From SCRA01 sp035533275 (GTDB lineage: Bacteria > Vulcanimicrobiota > Vulcanimicrobiia > Vulcanimicrobiales > SCRA01), in assembly GCA_035533275.1 (NCBI GenBank), contig DATLUD010000011.1, positions 1 through 64,000 of the forward strand: a stretch of DNA of 64,000 bases, written 5' to 3'. The notes under the pieces are model-generated. The model ran no database searches. It was not told the origin of the DNA and was given only the letters and a program-made list of their open reading frames with translations. Of the stretch, positions 1 through 7,868 are shown piece after piece; positions within the stretch are counted from its first letter, which is position 1, and the number at the start of each line of letters is the position of its first letter. A program made the position numbers and the translations under genes.

Positions 1-1
1 C

Positions 2-883
2 ATCCCGCCGCACGGTTATGCCGTGTATCGGCTAGAAATTGCCCGCCGCCATCTGTACGCCGGGTTAGGGGTGCTTGGCGCGCTCCTGTTGCTGGCGATC
101 GGGGCGGCCCTCTGGGACGTCCACCACTTGCGGAGCATCGCTGCGGCTCAGCGGCGCCAGCTCGCCGCCGTCGACCGCCAGGCCTCTAACCTGGACGCTG
201 CCTTGCACGGCATCGAGACGGAGAACGCCAAGATCCGGCGGATGATCGGGCTGAAGGCGCAGCCGCCGGCGAAGCCGGGTCAGCCGCCGCCGCCTGCCGT
301 TGAGCGAGAGCTCTCCTATCGGGGGGGCTCCGAGACCACGCAGATGCGCCTCGCGGCCTTGGCACAGCTTGCCAGAGCCGTCGGTGACGAGCAGAGCACG
401 CTCAGGCGCGACACCGCGCGCGTGGTCGCCGAGCGCAAGGCCGAGGCGGCGGCGCGAGCCAGGGCGCTTGCCGCCATCCCCTCGATCACTCCCGTGCAAG
501 GGGTCATCGACTCGGGCTTCGGGTACCGGACCTACCCCGACCGCGAGTTCCATGAGGGCGTCGACATCGCCGCTGACTACGGCTCCCCCGTGATCGCCAC
601 CGCCGACGGCGTGGTCGCCTCGGCCGGGTGGGACGGCGGCTACGGCATCAAGATCGACATCGATCACGGGAACGGGTACCATAGCTGGTACGCCCATCTC
701 TCCCGAGTCCTGGTTCATCCCGGGGAACAAGTCAAGCGCGGCCAAGAGATCGGCCTGGTCGGAGCGACCGGCTTCGCCACCGGGCCTCACCTCCACTACC
801 AGCTGATGCTCGACGGGCAGCCCATCGACCCGGATCCTTACCTGCACGGCATCCCGCCGTCCGTCGTCGCGAGTGTGAAGTGA
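2..883 (+). CDS. M23 (LytM-type) peptidase, 5' end cut by window edge
   Basis: Cell-envelope zinc endopeptidase domain expected to cut or remodel peptidoglycan cross-bridges. The frame is open to the left edge. A GTG at 23 could start a 286-residue protein, but the upstream residues IPPHGYAVYRLEIARR look like the usual conserved N-terminus of membrane-anchored M23 proteins, so the true start probably lies outside the window. Counting from the GTG: one membrane helix (about 13-30), an Ala/Arg-rich coiled coil (about 35-155) and the M23 domain (about 160-275). Zinc-site motifs are visible: FHEGVDIA (H, D) and GPHLHYQL (HxH). This is the layout of divisome-associated M23 factors. The gene overlaps the downstream yggT by 4 bases (GTGA), so the two are probably translated together. 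Confidence 0.85.
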   Translation: MPPHGYAVYRLEIARRHLYAGLGVLGALLLLAIGAALWDVHHLRSIAAAQRRQLAAVDRQASNLDAALHGIETENAKIRRMIGLKAQPPAKPGQPPPPAVERELSYRGGSETTQMRLAALAQLARAVGDEQSTLRRDTARVVAERKAEAAARARALAAIPSITPVQGVIDSGFGYRTYPDREFHEGVDIAADYGSPVIATADGVVASAGWDGGYGIKIDIDHGNGYHSWYAHLSRVLVHPGEQVKRGQEIGLVGATGFATGPHLHYQLMLDGQPIDPDPYLHGIPPSVVASVK

Positions 884-1140
884 ACGCTTGTTCCTTGTGG
901 CCCCTGCTCGGGCGCATCCTCCAACTCTATTGGTACGCCATGCTGGTCTACGCGCTGGTCTCCTGGGTGCCCCAGTTGCGGGGCCGCTGGAGCGAGGTCC
1001 TCGCCTCGATCATCGAGCCGGTGCTCGCCCCCGTCCGTCGGGTGATCCCGCCGCTCGGCGGCTTGGACATCTCGTTCTTGATCGTCCTGATCCTGGTGCA
1101 GATCATCGCCTCGCGCCTCCAGCAAGTCGCCTGTTTCTGA
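880..1140 (+). CDS. YggT family membrane protein
   Basis: Small integral membrane protein of 86 residues. Two hydrophobic segments (about 12-32 and 63-82) flank the family signature around residues 45-62: a proline-rich loop with PVLAPVRRVIPPLGGLD. The GTG start overlaps the stop codon of the M23 peptidase. YggT-like proteins are found next to cell-division or cell-wall genes in many phyla, and in some bacteria and plastids they affect membrane or division organisation; the exact function is unknown. The pairing with an M23 peptidase fits an envelope role. The length is normal for the family. Confidence 0.85.
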   Translation: MNACSLWPLLGRILQLYWYAMLVYALVSWVPQLRGRWSEVLASIIEPVLAPVRRVIPPLGGLDISFLIVLILVQIIASRLQQVACF

Positions 1141-1172
1141 ACGCCCGCCGGAGGGCCGCTGGTACCGGGCGA

Positions 1173-1200
1173 CCCTCGGCCGGGAGCCCGAGGGCTTGTG
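1173..1200 (+). terminator. possible terminator after yggT
   Basis: A 7-base stem (CCCTCGG at 1173-1179 with CCGAGGG at 1188-1194) and an 8-base loop are followed by a short T/G-rich stretch (CTTGTGTTC). The hairpin lies 32 bases after yggT and just before the sufB promoter candidate, so it would separate the two units. The U-tract is poor. Confidence 0.35.
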
Positions 1201-1215
1201 TTCAGCAGGGTAGAT

Positions 1216-1249
1216 GTGAGAAAGTACAGAAAGGGCTGGATAATCTCAC
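1216..1249 (+). promoter_or_regulatory. candidate sufB promoter with overlapping dyad
   Basis: A -35-like GTGAGA (1216-1221) and a good -10 GATAAT (1239-1244) are 17 bases apart and point at sufB, whose ATG is at 1263. The same bases form a dyad: GTGAGA (1216-1221) pairs with TCTCAC (1244-1249), so a dimeric repressor could cover the whole core promoter. It does not match an IscR site that I recognise. Confidence 0.45.
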
Positions 1250-1262
1250 CAGAAAGCGGCAT

Positions 1263-2693
1263 ATGGCCACCGAGCTGATCAAGACCGAGTCGGACGGACT
1301 CTTCGAGGACTACCGCTACGGCTTCCACGACGACACGAAGCCGGCGTTCAGCACGGGCAGAGGCCTGACCCGAGAGATCGTCGCGCAGATCTCGGAGATG
1401 AAGGGCGAGCCTGGCTGGATGACCGACTTCCGCCTGCGGTCGTACGACATCTTCATCTCCAAGCCCATGCCGGCGTGGGGCGACACCGAGGCGCTGGGCG
1501 AGATCGACTTCGAAAACATCCAGTATTACGTGCGCGCCACCGACCAGACTCAGGCGCAGACGATGAACTGGGACGATGTCCCGGCGGACGTCAAGCGCAC
1601 CTTCGACCGGCTGGGCATCCCGGAGGCAGAGCGCAAGTTCCTGGCGGGCGTCTCCGCGCAATACGACTCGGAGGTCGTCTACCACAGCATTCGCGAGGAC
1701 CTCGACAAGCTGGGCGTGATCTTCTGCGACATGGACACCGCGGTGCGCGAGCACCCGGAGATCGTCAAGAAGTACTTCGGCACGGTCATCCCGCCCGCCG
1801 ACAACAAGTTCGCGGCGCTCAACTCCGCAGTCTGGTCGGGCGGCTCGTTCGCGTGGATTCCGAAAAACACCAAGGTCGACATCCCGCTGCAGGCCTACTT
1901 CCGGATCAACTCCGAGAACATGGGGCAGTTCGAGCGCACGCTCCTCATCGCCGAGGAAGGGGCCTCGATGCACTACATCGAGGGCTGCACGGCGCCGAAG
2001 TTCTCGTCGAGCTCGCTGCACAGCGCCGTGGTCGAGCTGCTCGCGCTCGACGGCGGACACATCCGGTACACGACCATCCAGAACTGGTACCGCAACATCT
2101 TCAATCTGGTGACCAAGCGCGCCAAGGCGTTCCGCAACGCGACGGTGGAGTGGGTGGACGGCAACATCGGCTCGCGCCTCACGATGAAGTACCCGTCCAT
2201 CTACCTGATGGGCGAGGGTGCGCGCGGCGAGATCCTCTCCATGGCCTTCGCCGGCGAGGGACAGCACCAGGATGCCGGCGCCAAGGTGATCCACGCCGCC
2301 CCGAACACCACCTCGGTGGTGACCAACAAGTCGGTCTCGGCGCACGGCGGCAAGACCACCTATCGCGGCTTGGTCGAGATCCTTCCGGGGGCCGTCGGCG
2401 CGAAGACGCGCGTGAAGTGCGACGCGCTGATCATGGACGAGGAGTCGTCCAGCGATACCCTGCCCACGATGAAGATCAACGAGCAGCACAGCACCGTGGA
2501 GCACGAGGCCTCCGTCTCCAAGGTCGGCGAGGATCAGATCTTCTACGCCATGCAGCGCGGTCTCTCCGAGGACGAGGCGGTCGGCATGATCGTCAACGGC
2601 TTCTTCGACTTCTTCGTGAAGGAGCTTCCCATGGAGTATGCGGTCGAGCTGAACCGGTTGGTTCGCATGGAAATGGAAGGCGCTGTCGGATAA
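1263..2693 (+). CDS. sufB: Fe-S cluster assembly scaffold SufB
   Basis: Core scaffold subunit of the SUF system, which builds [Fe-S] clusters on the SufBC2D complex in the cytosol. The 476 residues match the family length. The ATG at 1263 was chosen because the SufB homology begins right there, with GAAAG a few bases upstream; the frame stays open further upstream only by chance. Conserved features include the C-terminal VKCDALIMDEES segment with the likely sulphur-accepting Cys386, followed by EQHSTVEHEA, and the C-terminal GFFDFFVKELPMEYA. No sufC, sufD or sufS lies beside it; the next gene encodes a Rieske protein, which often ends suf operons. In many phyla SufB works with SufC alone or with a remote SufD, so the missing partners are probably elsewhere in the genome. 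Confidence 0.95.
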   Translation: MATELIKTESDGLFEDYRYGFHDDTKPAFSTGRGLTREIVAQISEMKGEPGWMTDFRLRSYDIFISKPMPAWGDTEALGEIDFENIQYYVRATDQTQAQTMNWDDVPADVKRTFDRLGIPEAERKFLAGVSAQYDSEVVYHSIREDLDKLGVIFCDMDTAVREHPEIVKKYFGTVIPPADNKFAALNSAVWSGGSFAWIPKNTKVDIPLQAYFRINSENMGQFERTLLIAEEGASMHYIEGCTAPKFSSSSLHSAVVELLALDGGHIRYTTIQNWYRNIFNLVTKRAKAFRNATVEWVDGNIGSRLTMKYPSIYLMGEGARGEILSMAFAGEGQHQDAGAKVIHAAPNTTSVVTNKSVSAHGGKTTYRGLVEILPGAVGAKTRVKCDALIMDEESSSDTLPTMKINEQHSTVEHEASVSKVGEDQIFYAMQRGLSEDEAVGMIVNGFFDFFVKELPMEYAVELNRLVRMEMEGAVG

Positions 2694-2703
2694 GGCGCGG
2701 TTC

Positions 2704-2784
2704 TTTCGGCGTATCTCTGCGTCGCTGCGGCCCTCGCGTACCCGAAGTACGCGTCGGGTCCTCGCTCCTTGACCTACGCCGAAA
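2704..2784. repeat. nested palindromic intergenic element
   Basis: An outer perfect 10-base inverted repeat (TTTCGGCGTA at 2704-2713 with TACGCCGAAA at 2775-2784) encloses an inner 7-base repeat (CGCGTAC at 2735-2741 with GTACGCG at 2747-2753). The layout is that of a dispersed REP-like element. It starts 11 bases after sufB and lies upstream of the terminator-like hairpin. No second copy was seen in this window. Confidence 0.5.
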
Positions 2785-2798
2785 TCCCTCGCGCCTTC

Positions 2799-2828
2799 GG
2801 CGCTCGCGCGAGAGCGCCGTTGTTCTTT
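2799..2828 (+). terminator. probable sufB terminator
   Basis: A 7-base GC stem (GGCGCTC at 2799-2805 with GAGCGCC at 2812-2818) and a 6-base loop are followed by GTTGTTCTTT. This is an intrinsic-terminator shape about 105 bases after the sufB stop. Confidence 0.5.
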
Positions 2829-2846
2829 CCATCGCAAGGGTCGTAG

Positions 2847-3000
2847 GAGCACGGTCGGGGGAGGTGTACGCCCTGAGCACCCTCTGACATCCGAGCGGAG
2901 CCGGGAAGGCGAGAGCGAGGATGCAGCGGAGCAGGAGCCGCATATGGATGTGCGGCGACGAGCGTGCGCGAAGGGGGTACACCTCCTCCGAGTCGTGCTC
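2847..3000. repeat. 154-bp element bounded by imperfect inverted repeats
   Basis: The two ends pair over about 23 bases with a few mismatches. The perfect cores are GAGCAC (2847-2852) with GTGCTC (2995-3000) and GGAGGTGTAC (2860-2869) with GTACACCTCC (2977-2986). The interior shows no gene. It fills most of the space between sufB and the Rieske gene, so that gap of about 320 bases contains, in order, the nested palindrome, the terminator and this element. It could be a MITE-like remnant or a long structured leader of the Rieske mRNA. Confidence 0.45.
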
Positions 3001-3013
3001 ATGAAGGGATGAG

Positions 3014-3319
3014 ATGGCGAAGAAGCGGGTGGCGACGGTCTCGGAGATCGCGCCGGGGACGACCAAGCAGGTTGTCCTGGGCGGCGACGAGGTGCTGCTA
3101 TGCAACGTCGAGGGCACGATCTATGCCATCGACGACGTCTGCACGCACGACGGCGGTCCGCTCGAGCAGGGGCGGCTGGACGGCTGCGAGATCGAGTGCC
3201 CGCGCCACGGTGCGCGCTTCGACGTGCGCACCGGTGAGGCCACGGCCTTTCCCGCCGTGATGCCCGTCGCGACGCATCCCGTCAGCCAAGAGGGTGGCGA
3301 CGTCTTCGTGGACCTCTGA
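3014..3319 (+). CDS. Rieske [2Fe-2S] ferredoxin-like protein
   Basis: Small soluble Rieske protein of 101 residues, the size of the ferredoxins that feed electrons to ring-hydroxylating oxygenases and of the small NirD-type proteins. Cluster ligands are clear: Cys43-x-His45 (CTHDGGPL) and Cys62-x2-His65 (CPRHGARF). There is no signal peptide, so it should be cytosolic. A purine-rich AAGGGATGAG precedes the ATG. Small Rieske proteins are common last genes of suf operons in Actinobacteria, Deinococcus and related lineages, so its place after sufB suggests a role in, or co-regulation with, Fe-S assembly. No oxygenase gene is nearby. Confidence 0.9.
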   Translation: MAKKRVATVSEIAPGTTKQVVLGGDEVLLCNVEGTIYAIDDVCTHDGGPLEQGRLDGCEIECPRHGARFDVRTGEATAFPAVMPVATHPVSQEGGDVFVDL

Positions 3320-3340
3320 GGGCGAAGCGCCGCCGGCGCG

Positions 3341-4432
3341 CTAGCGCAAGACGCTCTGGAGGGCGTGCGCGAAGCGCCTGCGCTCGGCGGCGGTCCCCAC
3401 CGTGACGCGAATGCAGCGGTCGAGCGGCGGTGCGCCGGGCCTGCGGACGAAGACGCCGCGCGCCAGAAGCGCATCCACGACGGTGCGCGAGCGTTCGGGT
3501 GAGCCGAGGTCGATCGCCACGAAATTGGCCTCCGAGGGCAGCGCGTGCAGGCCCAGGGCGGAGGCGGCCGCGGCGTACTCCTCGCGACCGCGCGCGACCT
3601 CGTCGAGCACCCCCTCGAGGAAGCCCCGATCGTGGAGGGCCGCGAGCGCCCCGGCCTGCGCCACGCGGCCCACGCCGAAGTGGAGCCTCACGCGGTCGAA
3701 CGCGGCGATCGTCTCGGGCGTGGCCACGGCGTATCCGATGCGTTGACCGGCCATGCCGTACGCCTTCGAGAAGGTACGCATGCGGATGAGTCGCGGGTCG
3801 CCGGGCCGCAGCGCAAGCCCGGATTCCGGTGCGAATTCGAGGTAGGCCTCGTCGAGGATCAGGAGCGTCTCCTCCGGCAGCTCGTTCAGCAGCTGCTCCA
3901 GCGCCTCGGCGTCGTACCAGCTTCCCGTCGGGTTGTCCGGATTGGCGAGATAGAGCAAGCGCGCTTTGCGCTCGCGCGCCGCTTCAGCAAGAGCGTGAAG
4001 ATCGTTCCGGTCGCCCGCGTACGGCACCGCTTCGAGCAGCCCGCCGTAGCCCGCCACGTGAAAATTGAACGTGGGATAGGCGCCGAGCGAAGAGACCGCA
4101 TAGTCGCCCTGCTCGAGAAAGGTGCGCACCGTCAAGCCGAGCAGGTCGTCGATGCCGCAGCCTACGACCAGCGACTCCATGGGAACGCCCACGTGCAGCG
4201 CGAGCGCGTTGCGCAGATCGTAGCTCTCGGGGTCACCGTACCAGCTCGAGCGCTCGAGCTCCCTGCGCATCGCCGCCAGCGCTCGCGGCGAGGGACCGAA
4301 GGCGCTCTCGTTTGCACCGAGGCGCAACTCGAGCTTGGCGCCGCGACGTCGCTCGAGCGCCTCGGGGGCGACGAACGGCACGGTGGGCGGGAGGCTGGCC
4401 ACCAGGCGCGTGGGGCGGCGATCGTCTGGCAT
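3341..4432 (-). CDS. hisC: histidinol-phosphate aminotransferase-like PLP enzyme
   Basis: Class I/II fold-type I aminotransferase of 363 residues. In histidine synthesis HisC converts imidazole-acetol phosphate and glutamate to histidinol phosphate. Visible motifs are LRLGANESAFGPSP near the N-terminus, NPDNPTG (164-170), DEAYLEF (194-200) and the PLP lysine Lys223 in SKAYGMAG. The ATG at 4432 was chosen because the MPDDRRPTRL start matches family length; the frame extends upstream into non-homologous sequence. No other his gene is nearby, and HisC paralogues can act on aromatic amino acids, so the substrate is uncertain. It is divergent from the M16 peptidase and faces the Rieske gene tail to tail. 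Confidence 0.8.
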   Translation of the reverse strand: MPDDRRPTRLVASLPPTVPFVAPEALERRRGAKLELRLGANESAFGPSPRALAAMRRELERSSWYGDPESYDLRNALALHVGVPMESLVVGCGIDDLLGLTVRTFLEQGDYAVSSLGAYPTFNFHVAGYGGLLEAVPYAGDRNDLHALAEAARERKARLLYLANPDNPTGSWYDAEALEQLLNELPEETLLILDEAYLEFAPESGLALRPGDPRLIRMRTFSKAYGMAGQRIGYAVATPETIAAFDRVRLHFGVGRVAQAGALAALHDRGFLEGVLDEVARGREEYAAAASALGLHALPSEANFVAIDLGSPERSRTVVDALLARGVFVRRPGAPPLDRCIRVTVGTAAERRRFAHALQSVLR

Positions 4433-4523
4433 CGGGCGCTCGCTTTCGCTGGAAGGCCTCGTCTTCACCTCTCCCAAAAGCATGCGGCGGCTTCGTTCCT
4501 TGCAACAGCTGGAGGGTGGATTC

Positions 4524-7196
4524 TTGCGATTCCTCGAGAGAGCGGCCGCGGGGCTGGTCGTGGCGGCGATGGCCGCGGCGCTGCTCGCGCCGACGGGAGC
4601 GGCATCGGCCGCCGACGGCAATCAGGTGCTCCGGGCCAGGCTCGACAACGGCATGCGCGTCGTGATCGTGCGCGACCCGCTGGCGCCGGTGGTCACCACG
4701 GTGATGAACTACGAAGTGGGCTCCGACGATCAGAGCATCGCTGGGCAGGCGCACGCGCAAGAGCACATGATGTTCCGGGGCAGCAAGACGCTCTCTGCCT
4801 CTCAGTTCGCCGACGTCACGGCCATCACGGGCGGCACGTTCGATGCCGACACGCAAAACAAGATCACGCAGTTCTACTATGTGATGCCCTCGCAGTATCT
4901 CGGCATCGCGCTCCATCTGGAGGCCGCGCGCGCGCAGGGCCTGCTCGACAGCCAGAAGGAGTGGAACCAGGAGCGCAAGGCAATCGTCCAAGAGGTGACG
5001 CGGGATAACAGCAACGCCGACTATCGTCTCTACGCGAAGATCAACGCGCACCTGATGGCCGGCACACCCTACGCCAACAACGGCTTGGGAACGGTGAACG
5101 CCTTCGAGCACCGGATCAACGCCCCGCAACTCCAATCGTTCTACCGCGCCTGGTACCACCCCAACAACGCCGTCTACGTGATCACGGGCAACGTGGATCC
5201 GCGGGCGACGCTCGCGAAGGTGAAGGCGCTCTTCGGCTCCATTCCCTCGGCGGCGCTCCCGGCGCGCGAGCCCGTGCGTCTGGCGCCGCCGACTCCGGCA
5301 ACATTCACGGACGTCAGCGACGACGCGTACACGCTGGTGATGATCGGCTTCCGTTTGCCGGGTTACGATTCGCCGGATTATGCCGCCTCGCAGGTGCTCC
5401 AAGACGTGCTGAATAGCCCGCGCGCCGACCTCTTCGGGCTCGTTGCGGCGGGCAAGGCCTTCTTCGCGGGGATCCAAGGCCAGCCGTACGGGCGCGCGGG
5501 CGTGGGCCTGGCATACATCGGCGTGCCGCCGAGCACCAAACCGCAGGCGGCCGTCGCGACGCTCGAGGGCGTCATCGACACTTATCGGAAGAGCGGGGTC
5601 CCGGCGGACCTGGTGGAAGCGGCGAAGCGCCGCGAGCTCGCCTCGGCCGCCTACAAGCAGAACTCGATCGCGGGACTGGCCTTCGATTGGAGCCAGGCGG
5701 TGGCCGTGGAAGGGCGGACCTCACCGGACGAGGACACCGACGCGATCGCGAAGGTGAGCGTAGGGGACGTCAATCGCGTGCTGCGCGAGTATCTCGACAC
5801 CAAGACGGCCACGGTGGCGTACGCGGTTCCCAAGAACGCCGGCACGGTGGGCGCGGGCGGCGGCAAGGCCCCGGAGAACAACACCGTCATCCCCACCAAG
5901 CACGAGCCTCTGCCGGCCTGGGCGCGCGACGTCTTGACCCATCTCCAGGTGCCGCCGCAGACGACCAGCCCCACGGCGTACACGCTGCCCAACGGCATCA
6001 AGCTCGTGGTCCAGCCGGAGAGCCTGACGCCCACCGTGGTGGTCAAGGGCGTCATCCGCACGGATCCCGGGCTTCAGCTCCCGCCCGGCAAAGACGGCGT
6101 GGCCGACCTGACGGCGCAGCTCCTACCGTACGGCACCACGACGCACGATCGCCTTCAATACCAAGCTCAGCTCGACGCGATCGCCGCCGACGTGAACACC
6201 GGGACGGACTTCTCCCTGCAAGTGCTCTCCAAGCACTTCGACCGCGGCATGCAGCTGCTGGCGGATGACGAGCTCCATCCGGCGCTCAAGGCCTCGGACT
6301 TCCGCGTGGTCAAGGCGCAGGCGTACCAGGGGATCGTCGGCGAGGCGACCACGCCCGACTACCTGGCCGGCATCGCGCTCTCCAAGGCGCTCTACCCGCT
6401 GGGAGATCCGGAGCGTCGTCACGCGACGCCCGCGAGCGTGAAGAGCCTGACGCTCGGCGACGTGAAGTCCTGGTACGCAAGCGCCTACCGCCCGGATCTC
6501 ACGACCATCGTGGTGGTGGGCGACGTGACCCCAGAGCAGGCGAAGCAGGCGGTCGAGCGTTGGTTCGGCGGCTGGAAGGCCGAAGGAGCGACACCCAACG
6601 TCGAGCCCTCGCCCGTGGCGAACAATGCCCCCGGGGCCATCGTCGTTCCCGACACGGGGCGCATCCAGGACAAGGTCTCGTTGACCGAGACGCTGGGCCT
6701 CACGCGCACCGATCCCGACTACGCCGCCCTCAACGTGGCGAACACGGTGCTCGGCGGCGGATTCTATGCCTCGGTGCTCTACCACGATCTGCGCGAGATC
6801 AACGGTTACGTGTACTACGTCGGCACGAGCTTCGACGTGGGCAGGACCCGCTCGGCGTTCAGCGTGGACTACGGCGCCATGCCGGGGAACGTGCTGAAAG
6901 CGCAGTCGCTGATCGTGCGCGACTTGCAGCACCTCCAGACGACGCCGCTGACGGAGGACCGGCTCGAGCGGGCAAAGGCGCTGATCCTCGGCGAGGTGCC
7001 CATCCGCGCGCAGAGCTACAACGGCGTGGCCGGGCAGCTCCTCGGCTATGCCTCCTTGGGGCTGCCGCTCGATCAGAATCTGATCGACGCGCGGGCCGAG
7101 CTCGCGGTCACGCCGGCGCAGCTGCAGGCGGCGATGACCAAGTGGGTTCGTCCCGAGGGCTTCGTGCGGCTCGTGATCGGGCCGGCGCCCACGTAG
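4524..7196 (+). CDS. secreted M16 family zinc peptidase (two-domain)
   Basis: Pitrilysin/insulinase-type metallopeptidase with duplicated M16 domains, about 890 residues. I prefer the TTG at 4524 because GGAGG sits 8 bases upstream and it gives a clean Sec signal peptide ending in TGAASAA (about residue 30); an ATG at 4482 is the alternative. The N-terminal half carries the inverted zinc motif His77-AQ-Glu80-His81, with the distal glutamate region in ERKAIVQEVTRD. The C-terminal half starts at TLPNGIKLVVQ and lacks HxxEH (GVADLTAQLL), as expected for the non-catalytic partner domain. It probably degrades peptides in the periplasm or outside the cell. The 3' end faces the glutaredoxin gene. 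Confidence 0.9.
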   Translation: MRFLERAAAGLVVAAMAAALLAPTGAASAADGNQVLRARLDNGMRVVIVRDPLAPVVTTVMNYEVGSDDQSIAGQAHAQEHMMFRGSKTLSASQFADVTAITGGTFDADTQNKITQFYYVMPSQYLGIALHLEAARAQGLLDSQKEWNQERKAIVQEVTRDNSNADYRLYAKINAHLMAGTPYANNGLGTVNAFEHRINAPQLQSFYRAWYHPNNAVYVITGNVDPRATLAKVKALFGSIPSAALPAREPVRLAPPTPATFTDVSDDAYTLVMIGFRLPGYDSPDYAASQVLQDVLNSPRADLFGLVAAGKAFFAGIQGQPYGRAGVGLAYIGVPPSTKPQAAVATLEGVIDTYRKSGVPADLVEAAKRRELASAAYKQNSIAGLAFDWSQAVAVEGRTSPDEDTDAIAKVSVGDVNRVLREYLDTKTATVAYAVPKNAGTVGAGGGKAPENNTVIPTKHEPLPAWARDVLTHLQVPPQTTSPTAYTLPNGIKLVVQPESLTPTVVVKGVIRTDPGLQLPPGKDGVADLTAQLLPYGTTTHDRLQYQAQLDAIAADVNTGTDFSLQVLSKHFDRGMQLLADDELHPALKASDFRVVKAQAYQGIVGEATTPDYLAGIALSKALYPLGDPERRHATPASVKSLTLGDVKSWYASAYRPDLTTIVVVGDVTPEQAKQAVERWFGGWKAEGATPNVEPSPVANNAPGAIVVPDTGRIQDKVSLTETLGLTRTDPDYAALNVANTVLGGGFYASVLYHDLREINGYVYYVGTSFDVGRTRSAFSVDYGAMPGNVLKAQSLIVRDLQHLQTTPLTEDRLERAKALILGEVPIRAQSYNGVAGQLLGYASLGLPLDQNLIDARAELAVTPAQLQAAMTKWVRPEGFVRLVIGPAPT

Positions 7197-7214
7197 CCGG
7201 AAATCAGAGATTCC

Positions 7215-7544
7215 TTACTTGGTCTCGGTGAACGTCTTCTCGAGCAGCGTCTGCAGCTCGCCGCTCTCGGCCATCGGCCCCAGAATGTCGGTGTCGCCGT
7301 AGAACGTGCCGTTGATGAAGACCTTGGGCAGCGTCGGCCAGTTGGTCATGCGGGAGAGCGCCTCGCGCTTCTCGGGCTGCTCCAGGGCGTTGACCACCTC
7401 GAACGGGTAGCCCAACGTACGGAAGAACTCGATCGTCTCGACCGTGAAGCCGCAGAGCGGCTGGAACTTCGTGCCCTTGCCGTAGACCAGGATCTTGTGG
7501 CTGGCGATCTCCTGCTGGATCTCTTCGTCGACTGTCGTAGCCAT
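7215..7544 (-). CDS. grxD: monothiol glutaredoxin (Grx4 type), CGFT active site
   Basis: Monothiol glutaredoxin of 109 residues. These proteins bind a [2Fe-2S] cluster through glutathione and pass it to client proteins, often together with BolA. The start at MATTVDEE gives the family length; upstream in-frame codons run into the intergenic hairpin. The KGTKF and PLCGFT segments mark the fold, but the canonical CGFS is CGFT here (Cys31-Gly-Phe-Thr34). WPTLPKVFING carries the cis-Pro region, and GDTDILGPMAESGEL the glutathione-binding C-terminal part. It is the second gene of a bolA-grx unit on the minus strand, separated from bolA by a strong hairpin that could reduce read-through. The substitution is conservative, so cluster binding may persist. 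Confidence 0.92.
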   Translation of the reverse strand: MATTVDEEIQQEIASHKILVYGKGTKFQPLCGFTVETIEFFRTLGYPFEVVNALEQPEKREALSRMTNWPTLPKVFINGTFYGDTDILGPMAESGELQTLLEKTFTETK

Positions 7545-7570
7545 TGGCGTTCTCTCGTCCTCTCCCGGCG

Positions 7571-7625
7571 TTAGGAGCCTGTCGGATGATGCCACTGCAT
7601 GTGATGTCATCCTCCGACAGGCTCC
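7571..7625. repeat. dispersed hairpin repeat between bolA and grx
   Basis: Two 18-base arms (7574-7591 and 7608-7625) pair with a single mismatch and leave a 16-base loop that can pair partly with itself. The left arm with its TTA prefix (TTAGGAGCCTGTCGGA, 7571-7586) reappears exactly, in reverse orientation, at 16130-16145. The right arm forms the last codons and stop of bolA. It could be a mobile REP-type unit and may also act as a terminator or processing site between bolA and grx. Confidence 0.65.
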
Positions 7626-7864
7626 CGGGCGTTCGGGGTCTCCGTCTTGAGTTGAGCGGCATGGAGGCGGCCGTCCTTGAGGGCGGGGTCGAGGGCGGCG
7701 TAGACCATGCGGTGGCGATCGATGAGCGGGACCCCTTCGAAGGTCCGCGAAACCACGCGGATGTCATAGTGATCGCCGGTGGCGCTGCCCCATTCGCGCG
7801 CCTCGACCTGGGCGTCGGGCATCGTTTGCCGGATGAGCTCGGCGATCTGTTGTTCCGTGATCAT
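7607..7864 (-). CDS. bolA: BolA family protein
   Basis: BolA-like protein of 85 residues, the usual partner of monothiol glutaredoxins in holding and trafficking [2Fe-2S] clusters. The class II KH-like fold is recognisable: MITEQQIAELIRQTMPDAQV, then DHYDIRVVSRTFEG, and the signature LIDRHRMVYAALDP with the conserved His. The start is ATG 7864, preceded by AAGGGGGG. The C-terminal EPVGG and the stop codon are encoded inside an inverted-repeat arm that recurs elsewhere in the window, so the native C-terminus may have been replaced by the repeat. It lies upstream of grx on the same strand, a well-known functional pairing. Confidence 0.92.
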   Translation of the reverse strand: MITEQQIAELIRQTMPDAQVEAREWGSATGDHYDIRVVSRTFEGVPLIDRHRMVYAALDPALKDGRLHAAQLKTETPNAREPVGG

Positions 7865-7868
7865 CGTG

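Noticed and set aside
948..3002. Long minus-strand open frame opposite sufB
   Set aside because: sufB is clearly coding on the plus strand; the reverse translation has no family features.
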